The notes beneath the pieces are model-generated. The model saw only the letters and a program-made list of their open reading frames with translations. It was not told the origin of the DNA and made no database searches. Shown here piece after piece: positions 40,463 through 48,448 of a stretch of DNA of 64,000 nucleotides. A program made the position numbers and the translations under genes. Location: the NCBI GenBank assembly GCA_963850415.1, contig CAWKLE010000002.1, forward strand, positions 310,001 through 374,000. The letters run 5' to 3'. Origin of the DNA: VAXT01 sp963850415. GTDB taxonomy: Bacteria > Actinomycetota > Thermoleophilia > Gaiellales > Gaiellaceae. Within the stretch, counting starts at the first letter, position 1; every line of letters starts with the position of its first letter.

Positions 40463-42151
40463 ATGGGCGAGCCGTACTTCGTGCCCGGGACGCCGGTCGT
40501 CGTCGATCGCAAAGGGCTGGGCGATGCGGGCCAGGGCGATCTCGTCTCCGTGGCCATTGGTCGGGGGCGTACCCGCGTGGAGCGCGTCATCGGCCCGGCG
40601 AACCGGATCGAGAACGTGCTCGAGGCTCTCCTCGTCGGAGAGGGGCTCCGCGAGGGCTTCGAGCCGCACGACGTCCCGAAGCCGACGCTCGAGGGCCGCA
40701 CCGACCTTCGCGACCTGACGACGTTCACCGTCGACCCGGACACCGCGAAGGACTTCGACGACGCGATCTCGGTGCGCCGCGAGGGCGACGGCATCCGGAT
40801 CTGGGTGCACATCGCCGACGTCTCGCACTTCGTCCCGGCCGGCTCGCCGCTCGACCGCGGAGCCCTGGAGCGCGGCAACTCGGTCTACGTGCCCGGCCTC
40901 GTGGCGCCGATGCTCCCGCACGAGCTGGCCGACGACGCCTGCTCGCTCCGGCCACACCAGGACCGGCTCTGCCTGACAGTCGAGATCGCGCCCGGCGGCG
41001 AGCCGAGCTTCTATCGCTCCGTGATCCGCAGCCGGGAGCGCTTCACGTACGGCCAGGCGCAGCGCATCCTCCAGGGCGATGAGCCGCACGAGCTCGGGGA
41101 CGACGTGCGGCTCGCAGACGAGGCCTCCGCCGGACTCAGGCGCCGACGCTTCGAGCGCGGCGCGCTCCGCGTGGAGAGCCCCGAGGTCAACTTCGCCTTC
41201 GACGGCCAGGGCGGGGTCGAGCGCGCGTGGCTCGAGGCCGAGCCCGCGGCGCACGCTCTGATCGAGGAGCTGATGATCCTCGCGAACGAGGCCGTCGCCG
41301 CGTTCCTCGCCGGGCGCAAGAGCGAGTCCCTGTACCGCGTCCACGAGCCACCGGAACCGCAGTCGGTCGAGCACCTGCTGGCGAAGCTGGCCGACCTCGA
41401 GGTCCCGACGCCGCCGGCTCCGCGAACCGAGAGCATGAGCCCCTCCGAAGCGGCCAACGTCGCCGCGCAGGCGAGCGACCTCGTCGCCGACTACGTGGAG
41501 AAGACCGGGCGCGGTCGAGAGGCGTTCCCCGCGCTCGTCCTGCGCGCGCTCAAGCAGGCGCACTACGACCCGCGCAACCTCGGCCACTCCGGCCTCGCGA
41601 GCACGGCGTACACGCACTTCACATCGCCGATCCGACGCTATCCCGACCTCGTCGTCCACCGCGCCCTGCTGCGCGCGATCGGCCAGGGCGACGACCCGCT
41701 CCCGGACGATCTCCAGGCGACCGCGGAGCACACGTCCGCGACCGAGCGGGCGGCCACGGACCTCGAGTACCGCGCCGACGACATCTGCGCCGCCTGGCTC
41801 CTCGAGCGCACGCTCTTCGAGCGCGGCTGGGAGGAGTCGTTCACGGGCGAGGTGATCGGCCTGATCCCGTCCGGCCTTTTCGCGCGGTTCGGCGACGTCT
41901 TCGAGGGGCTCGTCCCCGCCCGCCGGCTGCAGGGCGACTACTACGAGCTGAACGACCTCGGAACTGCGCTCGTCGGGCGCCGCGGTGGCCACAAGTATCG
42001 GCTCGGGGACGAGCTCGAGGTCCGCGTCGAGGAGATCCGCCGCGCGGAAGGCAAGATCGAGCTCGCGCCTACCGCAGCGAGCGGATCAGGACGCGGCGGA
42101 GGGCGAAGAGGCCGATCAGGCCGACGCCGATCAGGGTCGCGAGCGAGATGA
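40463..42151 (+). CDS. rnr: ribonuclease R/RNase II family exoribonuclease
   Basis: A 3'-to-5' exoribonuclease. The 562-residue product has the RNB catalytic motif DPDTAKDFDDAISV (four Asp for two metals), HIADVSHFVPAGSPLDRGA, the typical YTHFTSPIRRYPDLVVHRAL and a C-terminal S1 domain (about 475-535). The N-terminal cold-shock domain is short. The frame is open upstream without ATG or GTG (reading ELTRRGKLVMGEP), so the true start may lie earlier. The Gly/Arg-rich last 30 residues overlap the convergent gene by 83 bp. Confidence 0.9.
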   Translation: MGEPYFVPGTPVVVDRKGLGDAGQGDLVSVAIGRGRTRVERVIGPANRIENVLEALLVGEGLREGFEPHDVPKPTLEGRTDLRDLTTFTVDPDTAKDFDDAISVRREGDGIRIWVHIADVSHFVPAGSPLDRGALERGNSVYVPGLVAPMLPHELADDACSLRPHQDRLCLTVEIAPGGEPSFYRSVIRSRERFTYGQAQRILQGDEPHELGDDVRLADEASAGLRRRRFERGALRVESPEVNFAFDGQGGVERAWLEAEPAAHALIEELMILANEAVAAFLAGRKSESLYRVHEPPEPQSVEHLLAKLADLEVPTPPAPRTESMSPSEAANVAAQASDLVADYVEKTGRGREAFPALVLRALKQAHYDPRNLGHSGLASTAYTHFTSPIRRYPDLVVHRALLRAIGQGDDPLPDDLQATAEHTSATERAATDLEYRADDICAAWLLERTLFERGWEESFTGEVIGLIPSGLFARFGDVFEGLVPARRLQGDYYELNDLGTALVGRRGGHKYRLGDELEVRVEEIRRAEGKIELAPTAASGSGRGGGRRGRSGRRRSGSRAR

Positions 42152-42713
42152 CGAGCCCGGTCGGGAAGTCCTTCTTCGGCGGTGGCTTGTAGTCGAGGCT
42201 GCCCGCGATGAAGAACTTCTTGCCATTGTCGGTCGCGGGCACCTTCCAGTCGAAGATGTGATGCGGCTTGCGGGGCGCGTTCTTGACCAGCGGGGGCGCG
42301 ATCGGGTTCATGTAGTGGATCCGGTGGTCGTGCCAGGCCCAGACGTCTCCGCCGGCGAGCTTCTCCCATTTGGGCTTCGACGCCGCGGTCGCGGACTTCG
42401 GAACCTGCACGCGCGCGTAGCGGTCCTGGTTCAGGTAGCCGGCGGGTGAGTTGATGTTGACGAAGATCCCGTTCGGGGCGAAGCGGAGGTACGGCTCGCC
42501 GCTGTAGCCCTTGATGATCACCGTCTTGCCGCTGCGGTTCTCGAGCCAGACCTGGTCGTCGCCGTACAGGATCTTGAACCGCAGGCCGGGCATGCGAGGG
42601 TCGACGCCCGTGATCGTCGAGCGGTAGCCGAGCTTCCCGGTGCCGAAGTGGGCCTCGGCACCGGGAGCCAGCACAGCCGCCAGGACGGCGCCGACGAGGA
42701 GCGCTCTTCTCAA
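42069..42713 (-). CDS. exported His-rich membrane-anchored protein of the copper operon
   Basis: The 214-residue product has a signal peptide (MRRALLVGAVLAAVLAPGAEA) after which the mature protein would start with His (AHFGTG). The outer domain has a striking WAWHDHRIHYM and a second His pair (RKPHHIFDWKVP), followed by a C-terminal membrane helix (LVISLATLIGVGLIGLFALRR). It overlaps the YcnI-like gene by 4 nt and is the last gene of the copper operon. The family has no name I can give; copper binding is inferred from the N-terminal His, the His clusters and the operon. Confidence 0.7.
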   Translation of the reverse strand: MRRALLVGAVLAAVLAPGAEAHFGTGKLGYRSTITGVDPRMPGLRFKILYGDDQVWLENRSGKTVIIKGYSGEPYLRFAPNGIFVNINSPAGYLNQDRYARVQVPKSATAASKPKWEKLAGGDVWAWHDHRIHYMNPIAPPLVKNAPRKPHHIFDWKVPATDNGKKFFIAGSLDYKPPPKKDFPTGLVISLATLIGVGLIGLFALRRVLIRSLR

Positions 42714-43297
42714 GCGCGCTTCCGTCTTCGCACGACCAGGATCGCCGCCAGGGCGCCCCCGATCGCGGCGACGATGAAGATCCAGATCCAGGTGTTGCTG
42801 CTGCCGCCGTCGCCCTCGGTGGACGTGGTCGTCGGCGTGATTGGCTGCGGATTCACCTGGCCCGGGGCGGCGGTGAGCGTCACGCGAGGAGCGGGCGTGT
42901 CCGAGCTCTCCGCCCCGATCCAGTGCACGACCTTCCCGTCCTGGTAGGTGACGAGCGCCGGAAACACGAGGACGCGTCCCGGCGAATCGGGCATGTGCGC
43001 GCTGAACGCAAACTTGCCGTCGGCCCCGTGCGGGATCTTCCCGCCCGACCAGGTGACGATGCGGCCGTTCACGGACTGCTTCCAGCCGCTGGTTGGATGG
43101 GCGACCACGTCGGTCACGCCCGTCGGCATCTGAACCGTGAGCTTGACCGCCGGGACGCTCTCCTCGCCCTCGGCGGACAGGGTGATCCTGGACACGCTGC
43201 CGGCCGGCACCTTCTCCGGGCTCGGCTCCACGTGAGCCGCCGAGACGGGCACGGCCACGAGCCCGAGCAGCGTCAGGACGACGATTGTCTTACGCAT
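42710..43297 (-). CDS. YcnI-like (DUF1775) copper-binding protein
   Basis: The 195-residue product has a signal peptide ending PVSA-AHVEPSPEKVPAG. Known YcnI proteins bind Cu(II) through the mature N-terminal His, a Glu and a Trp; the Trp here may be in HPTSGWKQ. After the DUF1775 domain come a Thr/Ser-rich linker and a C-terminal membrane helix (TWIWIFIVAAIGGALAAILV). It lies 3 nt after the CopCD gene and overlaps the next one, so the three are one operon. Confidence 0.85.
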   Translation of the reverse strand: MRKTIVVLTLLGLVAVPVSAAHVEPSPEKVPAGSVSRITLSAEGEESVPAVKLTVQMPTGVTDVVAHPTSGWKQSVNGRIVTWSGGKIPHGADGKFAFSAHMPDSPGRVLVFPALVTYQDGKVVHWIGAESSDTPAPRVTLTAAPGQVNPQPITPTTTSTEGDGGSSNTWIWIFIVAAIGGALAAILVVRRRKRA

Positions 43298-43300
43298 GTG

Positions 43301-44929
43301 TCAGCCCTCTCTGATGGGAACAGTCACTGTCTGGGTGAACGACTGGAACTGGCCCTTGCGGATCTCGAACGTCACCTGCCAGTCGCCGGCCTCCGGGAAT
43401 ACTCCGGCCGACGTCGTGTAGTGGCTGGGCACGATCCGCGTGAGCGGAATCCGCAGCGGGCCGAGGCTCTTGCTCGGGAGCGTCGCCGACAGCTTCGCGT
43501 CGTCGACGTTCGCCGGCTGGCCGGTCGTCTTGAAGAAGTAGAGGTGGATCACGTTCGGCCCGGTCTTGGCGGGGTCGATCAGGTAGTTGACCTCGAGCGG
43601 GCCGATCGGGACGGTGTCCGTCGCGTACTTCGCCGCTGTGACCGACGCCTTCGCAGGCGGCTCGGTGACGAGCACCGCGGTCACGCCGACGATGATCGCC
43701 ATGATCGCGAGCTCCATTCCCGCCGCGCGGAGGAAGCGGCGCTGCTCGACGACCGACGCGATCTGTTTCTTCAGCCGCGGCACGGCGTACCGGTTGTTGT
43801 AGGCGCCGAGCGCGAGCAGCGGCAGGACGAGCGCGATCTTGACTAGCAGGAGCCGCCCGTACGTCGTGTCCCACAGGCCGTGGAACGCCTTCACCTCCTG
43901 GTACCCGCGCAGGCTCCCGGCGACGATCAGCGTCGCGACCGAGACGACCGCGAGGAGCGAGAAGCGCGGCACGGCCCGTGAGGCGAGCGGCCAGCGATCC
44001 TCACCGGCGAGCAGGAGCCCGAGGATCGTGAACGCGAGACCTCCGACCCAGGTCGAGGCCGCCGCGATGTGGAACACGTCCAGAAAGATCGCGAGCGCGC
44101 CGCTCGTCCGCGCATGTCCCGCGGCCGAGACCGTCGGCAGCAGGAGGAGCGCCAGGAGCGGCAGGAGCTCGAGCTTCCGGGACCGGCTCGCCAGCAACGC
44201 GAGCGCGCCGACGACGATCGCGACCCCGATCTGCCACAGGAACGCACGGCCGAAGCGCGTCTGCAGGACCGAGTGAATCGTGTCCCAGCGGAACGCCTCG
44301 CCGAGGCCGAAGCCTCCGGCCACCGCGCCCTGGAGCACGATGCAGAGCGCCGCCGCGACCACGAGCCCGAAGGACAGGCCCGCGAGGATCCGGAAGAGAC
44401 GGGTCCGGAGTTCCGACGCCGCGGAGCGAAGGACCACCGCGAGCGCGATCGCTCCGCCCACGACGAGCAGGAGGAGCGCGAAGTCGAGCCCGCGCGCGAA
44501 CTTGAAGAGCGCGTCGACCGTCCCCGGCGTCTTGGCGCCGAAGACCTGCTTGCAGGAGCCCGCGTTCGCCTTCTTGACGTTGAAGACGAAGGCGCCCGCG
44601 ACCGGGTGCGAGTCGGCCGAGATCACCCGCCACGTGACCGTGTAGGTGCCCCTGGCGAGCGTCCGGTCGACCGTGACCGCGACCGAGTCCTTGGTCGGGC
44701 GCAGGATCTTCCCGGAATCGACCCGTCCGCCTGCGCAGTTGTAGACCCGGATCGAGCCGAAAGCCGTCTCGACGGCCTCGTTGAAGCGCAGCGAGACGGT
44801 CTTCGGGCTCGTGCGGACGACCGAGTTGTTGCTCGGCGTGCTCTCCTGCAGGATCGCGTGCGCGAACGCTGCGGGTGCTGCCGTCAACGCGGCCAGGGCG
44901 ACCGCTATCGCGAGCAGGCTTCTCTTCAA
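43301..44929 (-). CDS. CopC-CopD fusion, copper uptake protein (YcnJ type)
   Basis: The 542-residue product joins an exported CopC domain and an eight-helix CopD transporter domain. After the signal (about 1-23) the mature part begins AHAILQESTPSNNS, whose His is the first copper ligand. The later DSHPVAGAFVFNV gives the second site (Asp and His). The CopD domain spans about 150-420 and a C-terminal extracytoplasmic domain (about 440-542) follows. Such proteins bring copper into the cytosol for cuproenzymes. The start is a TTG behind GAAGGAG. Confidence 0.9.
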   Translation of the reverse strand: MKRSLLAIAVALAALTAAPAAFAHAILQESTPSNNSVVRTSPKTVSLRFNEAVETAFGSIRVYNCAGGRVDSGKILRPTKDSVAVTVDRTLARGTYTVTWRVISADSHPVAGAFVFNVKKANAGSCKQVFGAKTPGTVDALFKFARGLDFALLLLVVGGAIALAVVLRSAASELRTRLFRILAGLSFGLVVAAALCIVLQGAVAGGFGLGEAFRWDTIHSVLQTRFGRAFLWQIGVAIVVGALALLASRSRKLELLPLLALLLLPTVSAAGHARTSGALAIFLDVFHIAAASTWVGGLAFTILGLLLAGEDRWPLASRAVPRFSLLAVVSVATLIVAGSLRGYQEVKAFHGLWDTTYGRLLLVKIALVLPLLALGAYNNRYAVPRLKKQIASVVEQRRFLRAAGMELAIMAIIVGVTAVLVTEPPAKASVTAAKYATDTVPIGPLEVNYLIDPAKTGPNVIHLYFFKTTGQPANVDDAKLSATLPSKSLGPLRIPLTRIVPSHYTTSAGVFPEAGDWQVTFEIRKGQFQSFTQTVTVPIREG

Positions 44930-44950
44930 GGCACTCCTTCGCTCGAGGGC

Positions 44951-45535
44951 TTACGGCCTGCGAGCGAAGGGCGGGGCCCGCTCTCCGTAGCCGCGTGCGA
45001 GGCCGGCCGTGCGCGGAACGGCGACGACACGAACGGGCTCGGGAACGAAGATCTGGAAGGCGGGTTGCGGCAGTTCGCGCAGCGCGCGTCCGACGGCGCG
45101 CGCGGCCGAGTCGAGCGCCCACGCGATCAGCAGCGCTGCGAGCGCGAAGGGCAGCTGGAAGGCGAGGCCAATCAGGAACGCGGGCTCCACGACGACCGTC
45201 CAAGGCATGTGACCGGTATGCGCGAGCCGCTCGGCGAACTCCTGGACGACGAACGCGACCGGCGGCAGCAGGACGATCAGCGGTGACGCGAGCGGCCGCC
45301 GATACTCGCCCCGGAAGCCCGCCGCTGCCTGTAGCGCGACGCCCGCGATCAGCACCCCGAGGCTGACCGAGAGCGCGAGCGGGACGTACCCGAGGTAGGC
45401 GTGGCCGCTGCGGGCGAGTGCGTCTGCGCGGGCGTGCGCGTCCGAGTAGACGAGCCGGTAGGCGAGCAGGTGCCCGGCGATCAGCCCCGCGAACATGAGC
45501 GGGGCCGTCGAGAGCCACGCGAGTCGCTGCCTCAT
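44951..45535 (-). CDS. membrane protein at head of copper operon
   Basis: The product (194 residues from the ATG at 45535, or 197 from 45544) has five predicted helices, with His residues in or near membranes (RSGHAYLGYVPLAL, FAERLAHTGHMPW). The C-terminus is cytosolic and basic. No family recognised. It precedes the CopCD gene by 21 bp in the same direction. Intramembrane His pairs suit a metal or haem role, but this is inference. Confidence 0.6.
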   Translation of the reverse strand: MRQRLAWLSTAPLMFAGLIAGHLLAYRLVYSDAHARADALARSGHAYLGYVPLALSVSLGVLIAGVALQAAAGFRGEYRRPLASPLIVLLPPVAFVVQEFAERLAHTGHMPWTVVVEPAFLIGLAFQLPFALAALLIAWALDSAARAVGRALRELPQPAFQIFVPEPVRVVAVPRTAGLARGYGERAPPFARRP

Positions 45536-45573
45536 TCCCAGCATGGTGGCAGATCCAGGCGGGAAGCCGAACC

Positions 45574-45579
45574 TACAAT
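45574..45579 (+). promoter_or_regulatory. -10 hexamer TACAAT for smpB, leaderless geometry
   Basis: TACAAT, close to the TATAAT consensus, ends 6 nt before the smpB ATG at 45586 with no ribosome-binding site. Confidence 0.5.
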
Positions 45580-45585
45580 CGACGC

Positions 45586-46041
45586 ATGCCCGGCGAGAAG
45601 CCGATCGCGGATAACCGCAAGGCGCGGCACGACTACCAGCTCCTCGAGCGCTTCGAGGCAGGCGTCGTGCTGACCGGAAGCGAGGTCAAGTCCCTGCGCG
45701 AGGGGCGCGTCAGCCTGCAGCAGGCGTACGCGGACGTGCGCGAGGGCGAAGCGTGGCTCGTCGGCGCGCACATCGATCCTTACGAGCAGGCGGGAATCCA
45801 GAACCACGAACCGGAGCGCGACCGGAAGCTTCTGCTCCACCGGCGGGAGCTCGACTCGCTGTACGGCAAGGTGCGCGAGAAGGGCCTGACGCTCGTGCCC
45901 CTCCGGCTCTACTTCAAGAACGGCCGCGTGAAGCTGGAGCTCGCGCTCGCCCGGGGCAAGGAGCAGCGCGACAAGCGGCGCGAGCTCGCCAAGCGCGACG
46001 CCGACCGCCAGATCGAGCGCGCGCTCAAAGCGAGGCGCTGA
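45586..46041 (+). CDS. smpB: SsrA-binding protein SmpB
   Basis: SmpB carries tmRNA to stalled ribosomes for trans-translation. The 151-residue product has the conserved ADNRKARHDYQLLERFEAGV, LTGSEVKSLREGRVSLQQAY, EPERDRKLLLHRRELDSLYG and the basic C-terminal tail KEQRDKRRELAKRDADRQIE that enters the mRNA channel. ssrA lies only 670 bp downstream. Its end overlaps the convergent HAD gene by 17 bp. Confidence 0.96.
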   Translation: MPGEKPIADNRKARHDYQLLERFEAGVVLTGSEVKSLREGRVSLQQAYADVREGEAWLVGAHIDPYEQAGIQNHEPERDRKLLLHRRELDSLYGKVREKGLTLVPLRLYFKNGRVKLELALARGKEQRDKRRELAKRDADRQIERALKARR

Positions 46042-46688
46042 GCCGCTCGAGCGTCGGCGGCAGCTCGCTCATCCGCTCGATCACTGCGTCGGCGTCGTCG
46101 AGGCCCGGCCCGAAGCCGATGACGTGGATTCCGGCGGCGCGTGCTCCGGCCACGTCGTTCTTCGTGTCGCCGACGGCGACCGTGCGCTCGGCCGGCCAGT
46201 CGCCGGCTTTGTGACGCGCGATCGCGATCAGCTCGGCGCGGCTCTCCGCCTCGCAGCCGAAGGCGCCCTGGCCGGGCGGGAAGAGCTCGGCGAGACCGAT
46301 CCGCTCCATCCGGGCTCTCGCCACCGGCTCCGGGTTCCCGGTCAGGAGCGCACGGTTCTCGATCTGGTCGATCGCGTCGGCAGCGCCTTCGGCTGCGGCC
46401 CAATGGGACGTGTCCGCGTCCGCCAGGAGCTCGAGGTAGCGCCGTGAAGCCTCGGTGCACCAGCGGGCGAGCTGCGGATCGATCTCGTCGTCTCCGAGCC
46501 CGGCCGCCCGCAGCGAGCTCGCGCGTGATCCGCAGCGCGGTCTGGCCGGGGTGATCGACGCCTCGAATCGCGTCGCCGGGCAGCTCCAGCCCCCAGACCG
46601 TTTCGATGGCGTCGGTCGTCGCCTGCCCCATCAGCGGGTCGCCGGTCATGAACAGGGTCTTGTCAACGTCGAAGAGGACGAGGAACAC
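46025..46688 (-). CDS. HAD-superfamily phosphatase, frame broken at 46504-46511
   Basis: A phosphoglycolate-phosphatase-like hydrolase. The first part has the nucleophile motif LFDVDKTLF and the cap start. The second part, in another frame, has ALLTGNPEPVARARMERIGL and the metal-binding VAVGDTKNDVAGARAAGIHV. The break is an exact tandem copy of CCGC (plus strand 46504-46507 and 46508-46511). Removing one copy restores RELAAAGLGDDEIDPQLARW. The repaired length is about 219 residues. The GTG start at 46688 has TAGTGT ending 6 nt upstream (leaderless). The substrate is unknown. Confidence 0.85.
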
Positions 46689-46693
46689 GCGGC

Positions 46694-46700
46694 TACACTA
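46694..46700. promoter_or_regulatory. symmetric -10 TACACTA shared by ssrA and the HAD gene
   Basis: Read on the plus strand, TACACT (46694-46699) is the -10 for the tmRNA. On the minus strand, TAGTGT (46700-46695) is the -10 for the HAD gene, 6 nt before its GTG. The two hexamers share six of seven bases, a bidirectional promoter. Confidence 0.6.
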
Positions 46701-46711
46701 AGAGCACATAC

Positions 46712-47074
46712 GGGGGCGATCAGGTTTCGACGTGGTCGATTCTCCGGTTGAGCTGCAAGCCGAGGTCCCCGGTCGGCCTCGTAAAACAACCGGGACAAAA
46801 CGCAAGTGCGAAGAACCAAAACGCACTCGCTCTCGCTGCCTAAACCACAGTGAGGCGCGTCGCTCCGAGCTCGGCCCGTGGCCCGGGTAGCGGCGTCAGA
46901 AAACGGGCTCGGCGCCTAGGGAGAGCCAATCGCCCGAAGCGCGACACCAAAGGATGGCTAGCCCGAAGGTTGGTCGGTTGCCAACCGGCCGGCGGGCGAA
47001 ACCCAACGGCAGCCTAAGCTTGTAGACGTTCAACCGGTGCGGCGACGGACGCGGGTTCGATTCCCGCCGCCTCC
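46712..47074 (+). ncRNA. ssrA: transfer-messenger RNA (tmRNA)
   Basis: The 5' end GGGGGCG (46712-46718) pairs with CGCCTCC (47067-47073), with discriminator A at 47074. The CCA is not encoded. The T-arm GCGGG-TTCGATT-CCCGC and the early GTTTCGACG are diagnostic. The resume codon is GCA at 46802; the tag reads ASAKNQNALALAA and ends at TAA (46841-46843). The 13-residue tag has the ALAA-type degradation end. Length is about 363 nt, normal for a one-piece actinobacterial tmRNA. It rescues stalled ribosomes with SmpB. Confidence 0.95.
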
Positions 47075-47078
47075 ACTC

Positions 47079-47126
47079 CCGAGCGAAGTCCGGCCCGCCT
47101 CCGGCGGGCCATGACGACTTCGCTCG
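47079..47126 (+). terminator. long hairpin after ssrA
   Basis: CGAGCGAAGTC (47079-47089) pairs with GACTTCGCTCG (47116-47126) and encloses a second GGCCCGCC/GGCGGGCC stem. A further GCCGGC hairpin follows at about 47158-47180. No T-tract. The remaining spacer to 47253 shows nothing else. Confidence 0.65.
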
Positions 47127-47253
47127 GATCGCCTTTGAATCCCAGCCGTTCTGAGCCGACGCCGGCAAAGCCGGCATCGGCGGTGCTTGAGAAGAGTTGG
47201 CTCGAGAAGAGTTGGATACGGCGACGCCCGCCAAGTGCGGCTGGTGGTCGCGC

Positions 47254-47820
47254 CTAGTCGACTAGTTGCAGGCGGTGAGCCTTGGCGATTGCCTCGAGCT
47301 GAGAATGGGTGCCGAGCGCAACCAGAATCGCCCGAATGTGGTTCCGGACCGTTGGCTCGGCGATCTGGAGACGGGTTGCGATCACCTTCGCGGGCAGGCC
47401 CTCGGCTAGGAGCCGGAGCACCTCGAGTTGTCGCGGCGTGAGGAGCTCTGGCGCCCGCCCAGGTTGGGCATCGCGCGGGACCATCACGTGCAGGAAGAGC
47501 CGGCGCGGCCCGTCGTCGAGCGTGACGGTGGAAACGTTCACTCGGAGGTTGCGCTCGAGCGCCTTGATGAGCAGGCTCCGGCTAGCGATCGGCCACCCCT
47601 CGCGAGCCAGGCGCGCGGTCGAACAGCCTCGGTGACACACCGCGTTGCCCTCTTCGTCGTGACCGCCCAGGACTTCCCAGCACTGCCGTCCGACGGCTTC
47701 CTCGGCCGGGATACCCGTCAACTCTTCGGCCGCACGGTTCCAGGAGACGATGGTCAGGTCGGACTCGAACGCGAGCAGCGCGTCGCCCGACCGAAAATCC
47801 GTTGCCGATCGCTCGGCCAC
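47254..47820 (-). CDS. PAS-LuxR transcriptional regulator
   Basis: The product has a PAS domain (SGDALLAFESDLTIVSWNRA, EELTGIPAEEAVGRQCWEVL) with a Cys-containing segment (NAVCHRGCSTA), and a C-terminal LuxR helix-turn-helix (LTPRQLEVLRLLAEGLPAKV, EPTVRNHIRAILVALGTHSQ). The frame stays open up to 48096, but that would run into the divergent gene at 47993. A GTG at 47820 gives about 188 residues with the complete PAS and HTH. It probably senses a ligand or redox state and may control the divergent monooxygenase. Confidence 0.82.
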   Translation of the reverse strand: MAERSATDFRSGDALLAFESDLTIVSWNRAAEELTGIPAEEAVGRQCWEVLGGHDEEGNAVCHRGCSTARLAREGWPIASRSLLIKALERNLRVNVSTVTLDDGPRRLFLHVMVPRDAQPGRAPELLTPRQLEVLRLLAEGLPAKVIATRLQIAEPTVRNHIRAILVALGTHSQLEAIAKAHRLQLVD

Positions 47821-47992
47821 GACTTCGAGCTTTGCACCCAGCCTTGGCCGGGAAATCAGCGTTTTCCCTGATCGCTCGTACCGAATATCACGTGTGGCCG
47901 GGCGCTCCTGGGCCTGCTCAAAGCTGGTCAGGCGCGACTCGTAGACTCGCCGTAGCGTGCTTCGCTGAAGCGATCCGAAGGAGGCGCGACAC

Positions 47993-48382
47993 ATGTTCGA
48001 GACCACTGCCCGACTGAGAGTTCGGGACGGCCAGCTCGAGGGCTTCAAGACCCAGGCGGCGGAGATGATGCGCCTGACCAGGGAGCAGGACACCAAGACG
48101 CTTCGCTACGACTGGTTCCTGAGCGAGGACCGAACCGAGTGTGAGGTCCGTGAGTCCTACGTGGACGCCGATGCCCTGCTCGAGCATTCCGACCACATCG
48201 CAGACGCCAGGGCCAAGCTCTTCCGCGACTTCGCAGACGGCCACACGATGACGTTCTACGCGGAGCCGTCTCCGGCACTGGCCGGAGCGATCGACGCGAT
48301 GCCGCCGGGCGTCGTCGAGCTCAAGCAGTTCGCCTTCCTGCAGGGGCTGGAAGCCGACATCAAGGTCCTCCAGGAGGCATAA
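47993..48382 (+). CDS. antibiotic biosynthesis monooxygenase (ABM)-like protein
   Basis: The 129-residue product has the ABM/YgiN ferredoxin-like fold pattern: FETTARLRVRDGQLEGFKTQ, RYDWFLSEDRTECEVRESYV and DADALLEHSDHIADARAKLF. Such small cofactor-free proteins oxidise quinols or act as dimeric lids; the substrate is unknown. A strong GAAGGAGG site precedes the ATG. It is divergent from the PAS-LuxR gene, its likely regulator, and convergent with the SnoaL-like gene across a strong hairpin. Confidence 0.75.
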   Translation: MFETTARLRVRDGQLEGFKTQAAEMMRLTREQDTKTLRYDWFLSEDRTECEVRESYVDADALLEHSDHIADARAKLFRDFADGHTMTFYAEPSPALAGAIDAMPPGVVELKQFAFLQGLEADIKVLQEA

Positions 48383-48397
48383 CCCCCTCCCATGCGA

Positions 48398-48431
48398 GCG
48401 CCGGCGGAGCGGCACGAGGCTCCGCCGGCGC
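48398..48431. terminator. bidirectional 13-bp hairpin between convergent genes
   Basis: GCGCCGGCGGAGC (48398-48410) and GCTCCGCCGGCGC (48419-48431) pair perfectly around an 8-nt loop, in the 66-bp space between the ABM and SnoaL-like genes. It can end transcripts from both sides. Confidence 0.75.
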
Positions 48432-48448
48432 GCGTCCCACGATCTCGG

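Noticed and set aside
44001..45518. Arg-rich open frame across the CopCD and membrane protein genes
   Set aside because: Same strand, other frame, no domain; composition typical of an out-of-frame reading.
47041..47074. Separate tRNA at the 3' end of the tmRNA
   Set aside because: The T-arm and acceptor belong to the tRNA-like domain of ssrA; no anticodon arm is present.
47821..48096. Longer start for the PAS-LuxR protein
   Set aside because: The extra 92 residues have no domain, run antisense into the ABM gene and read like shadow coding.
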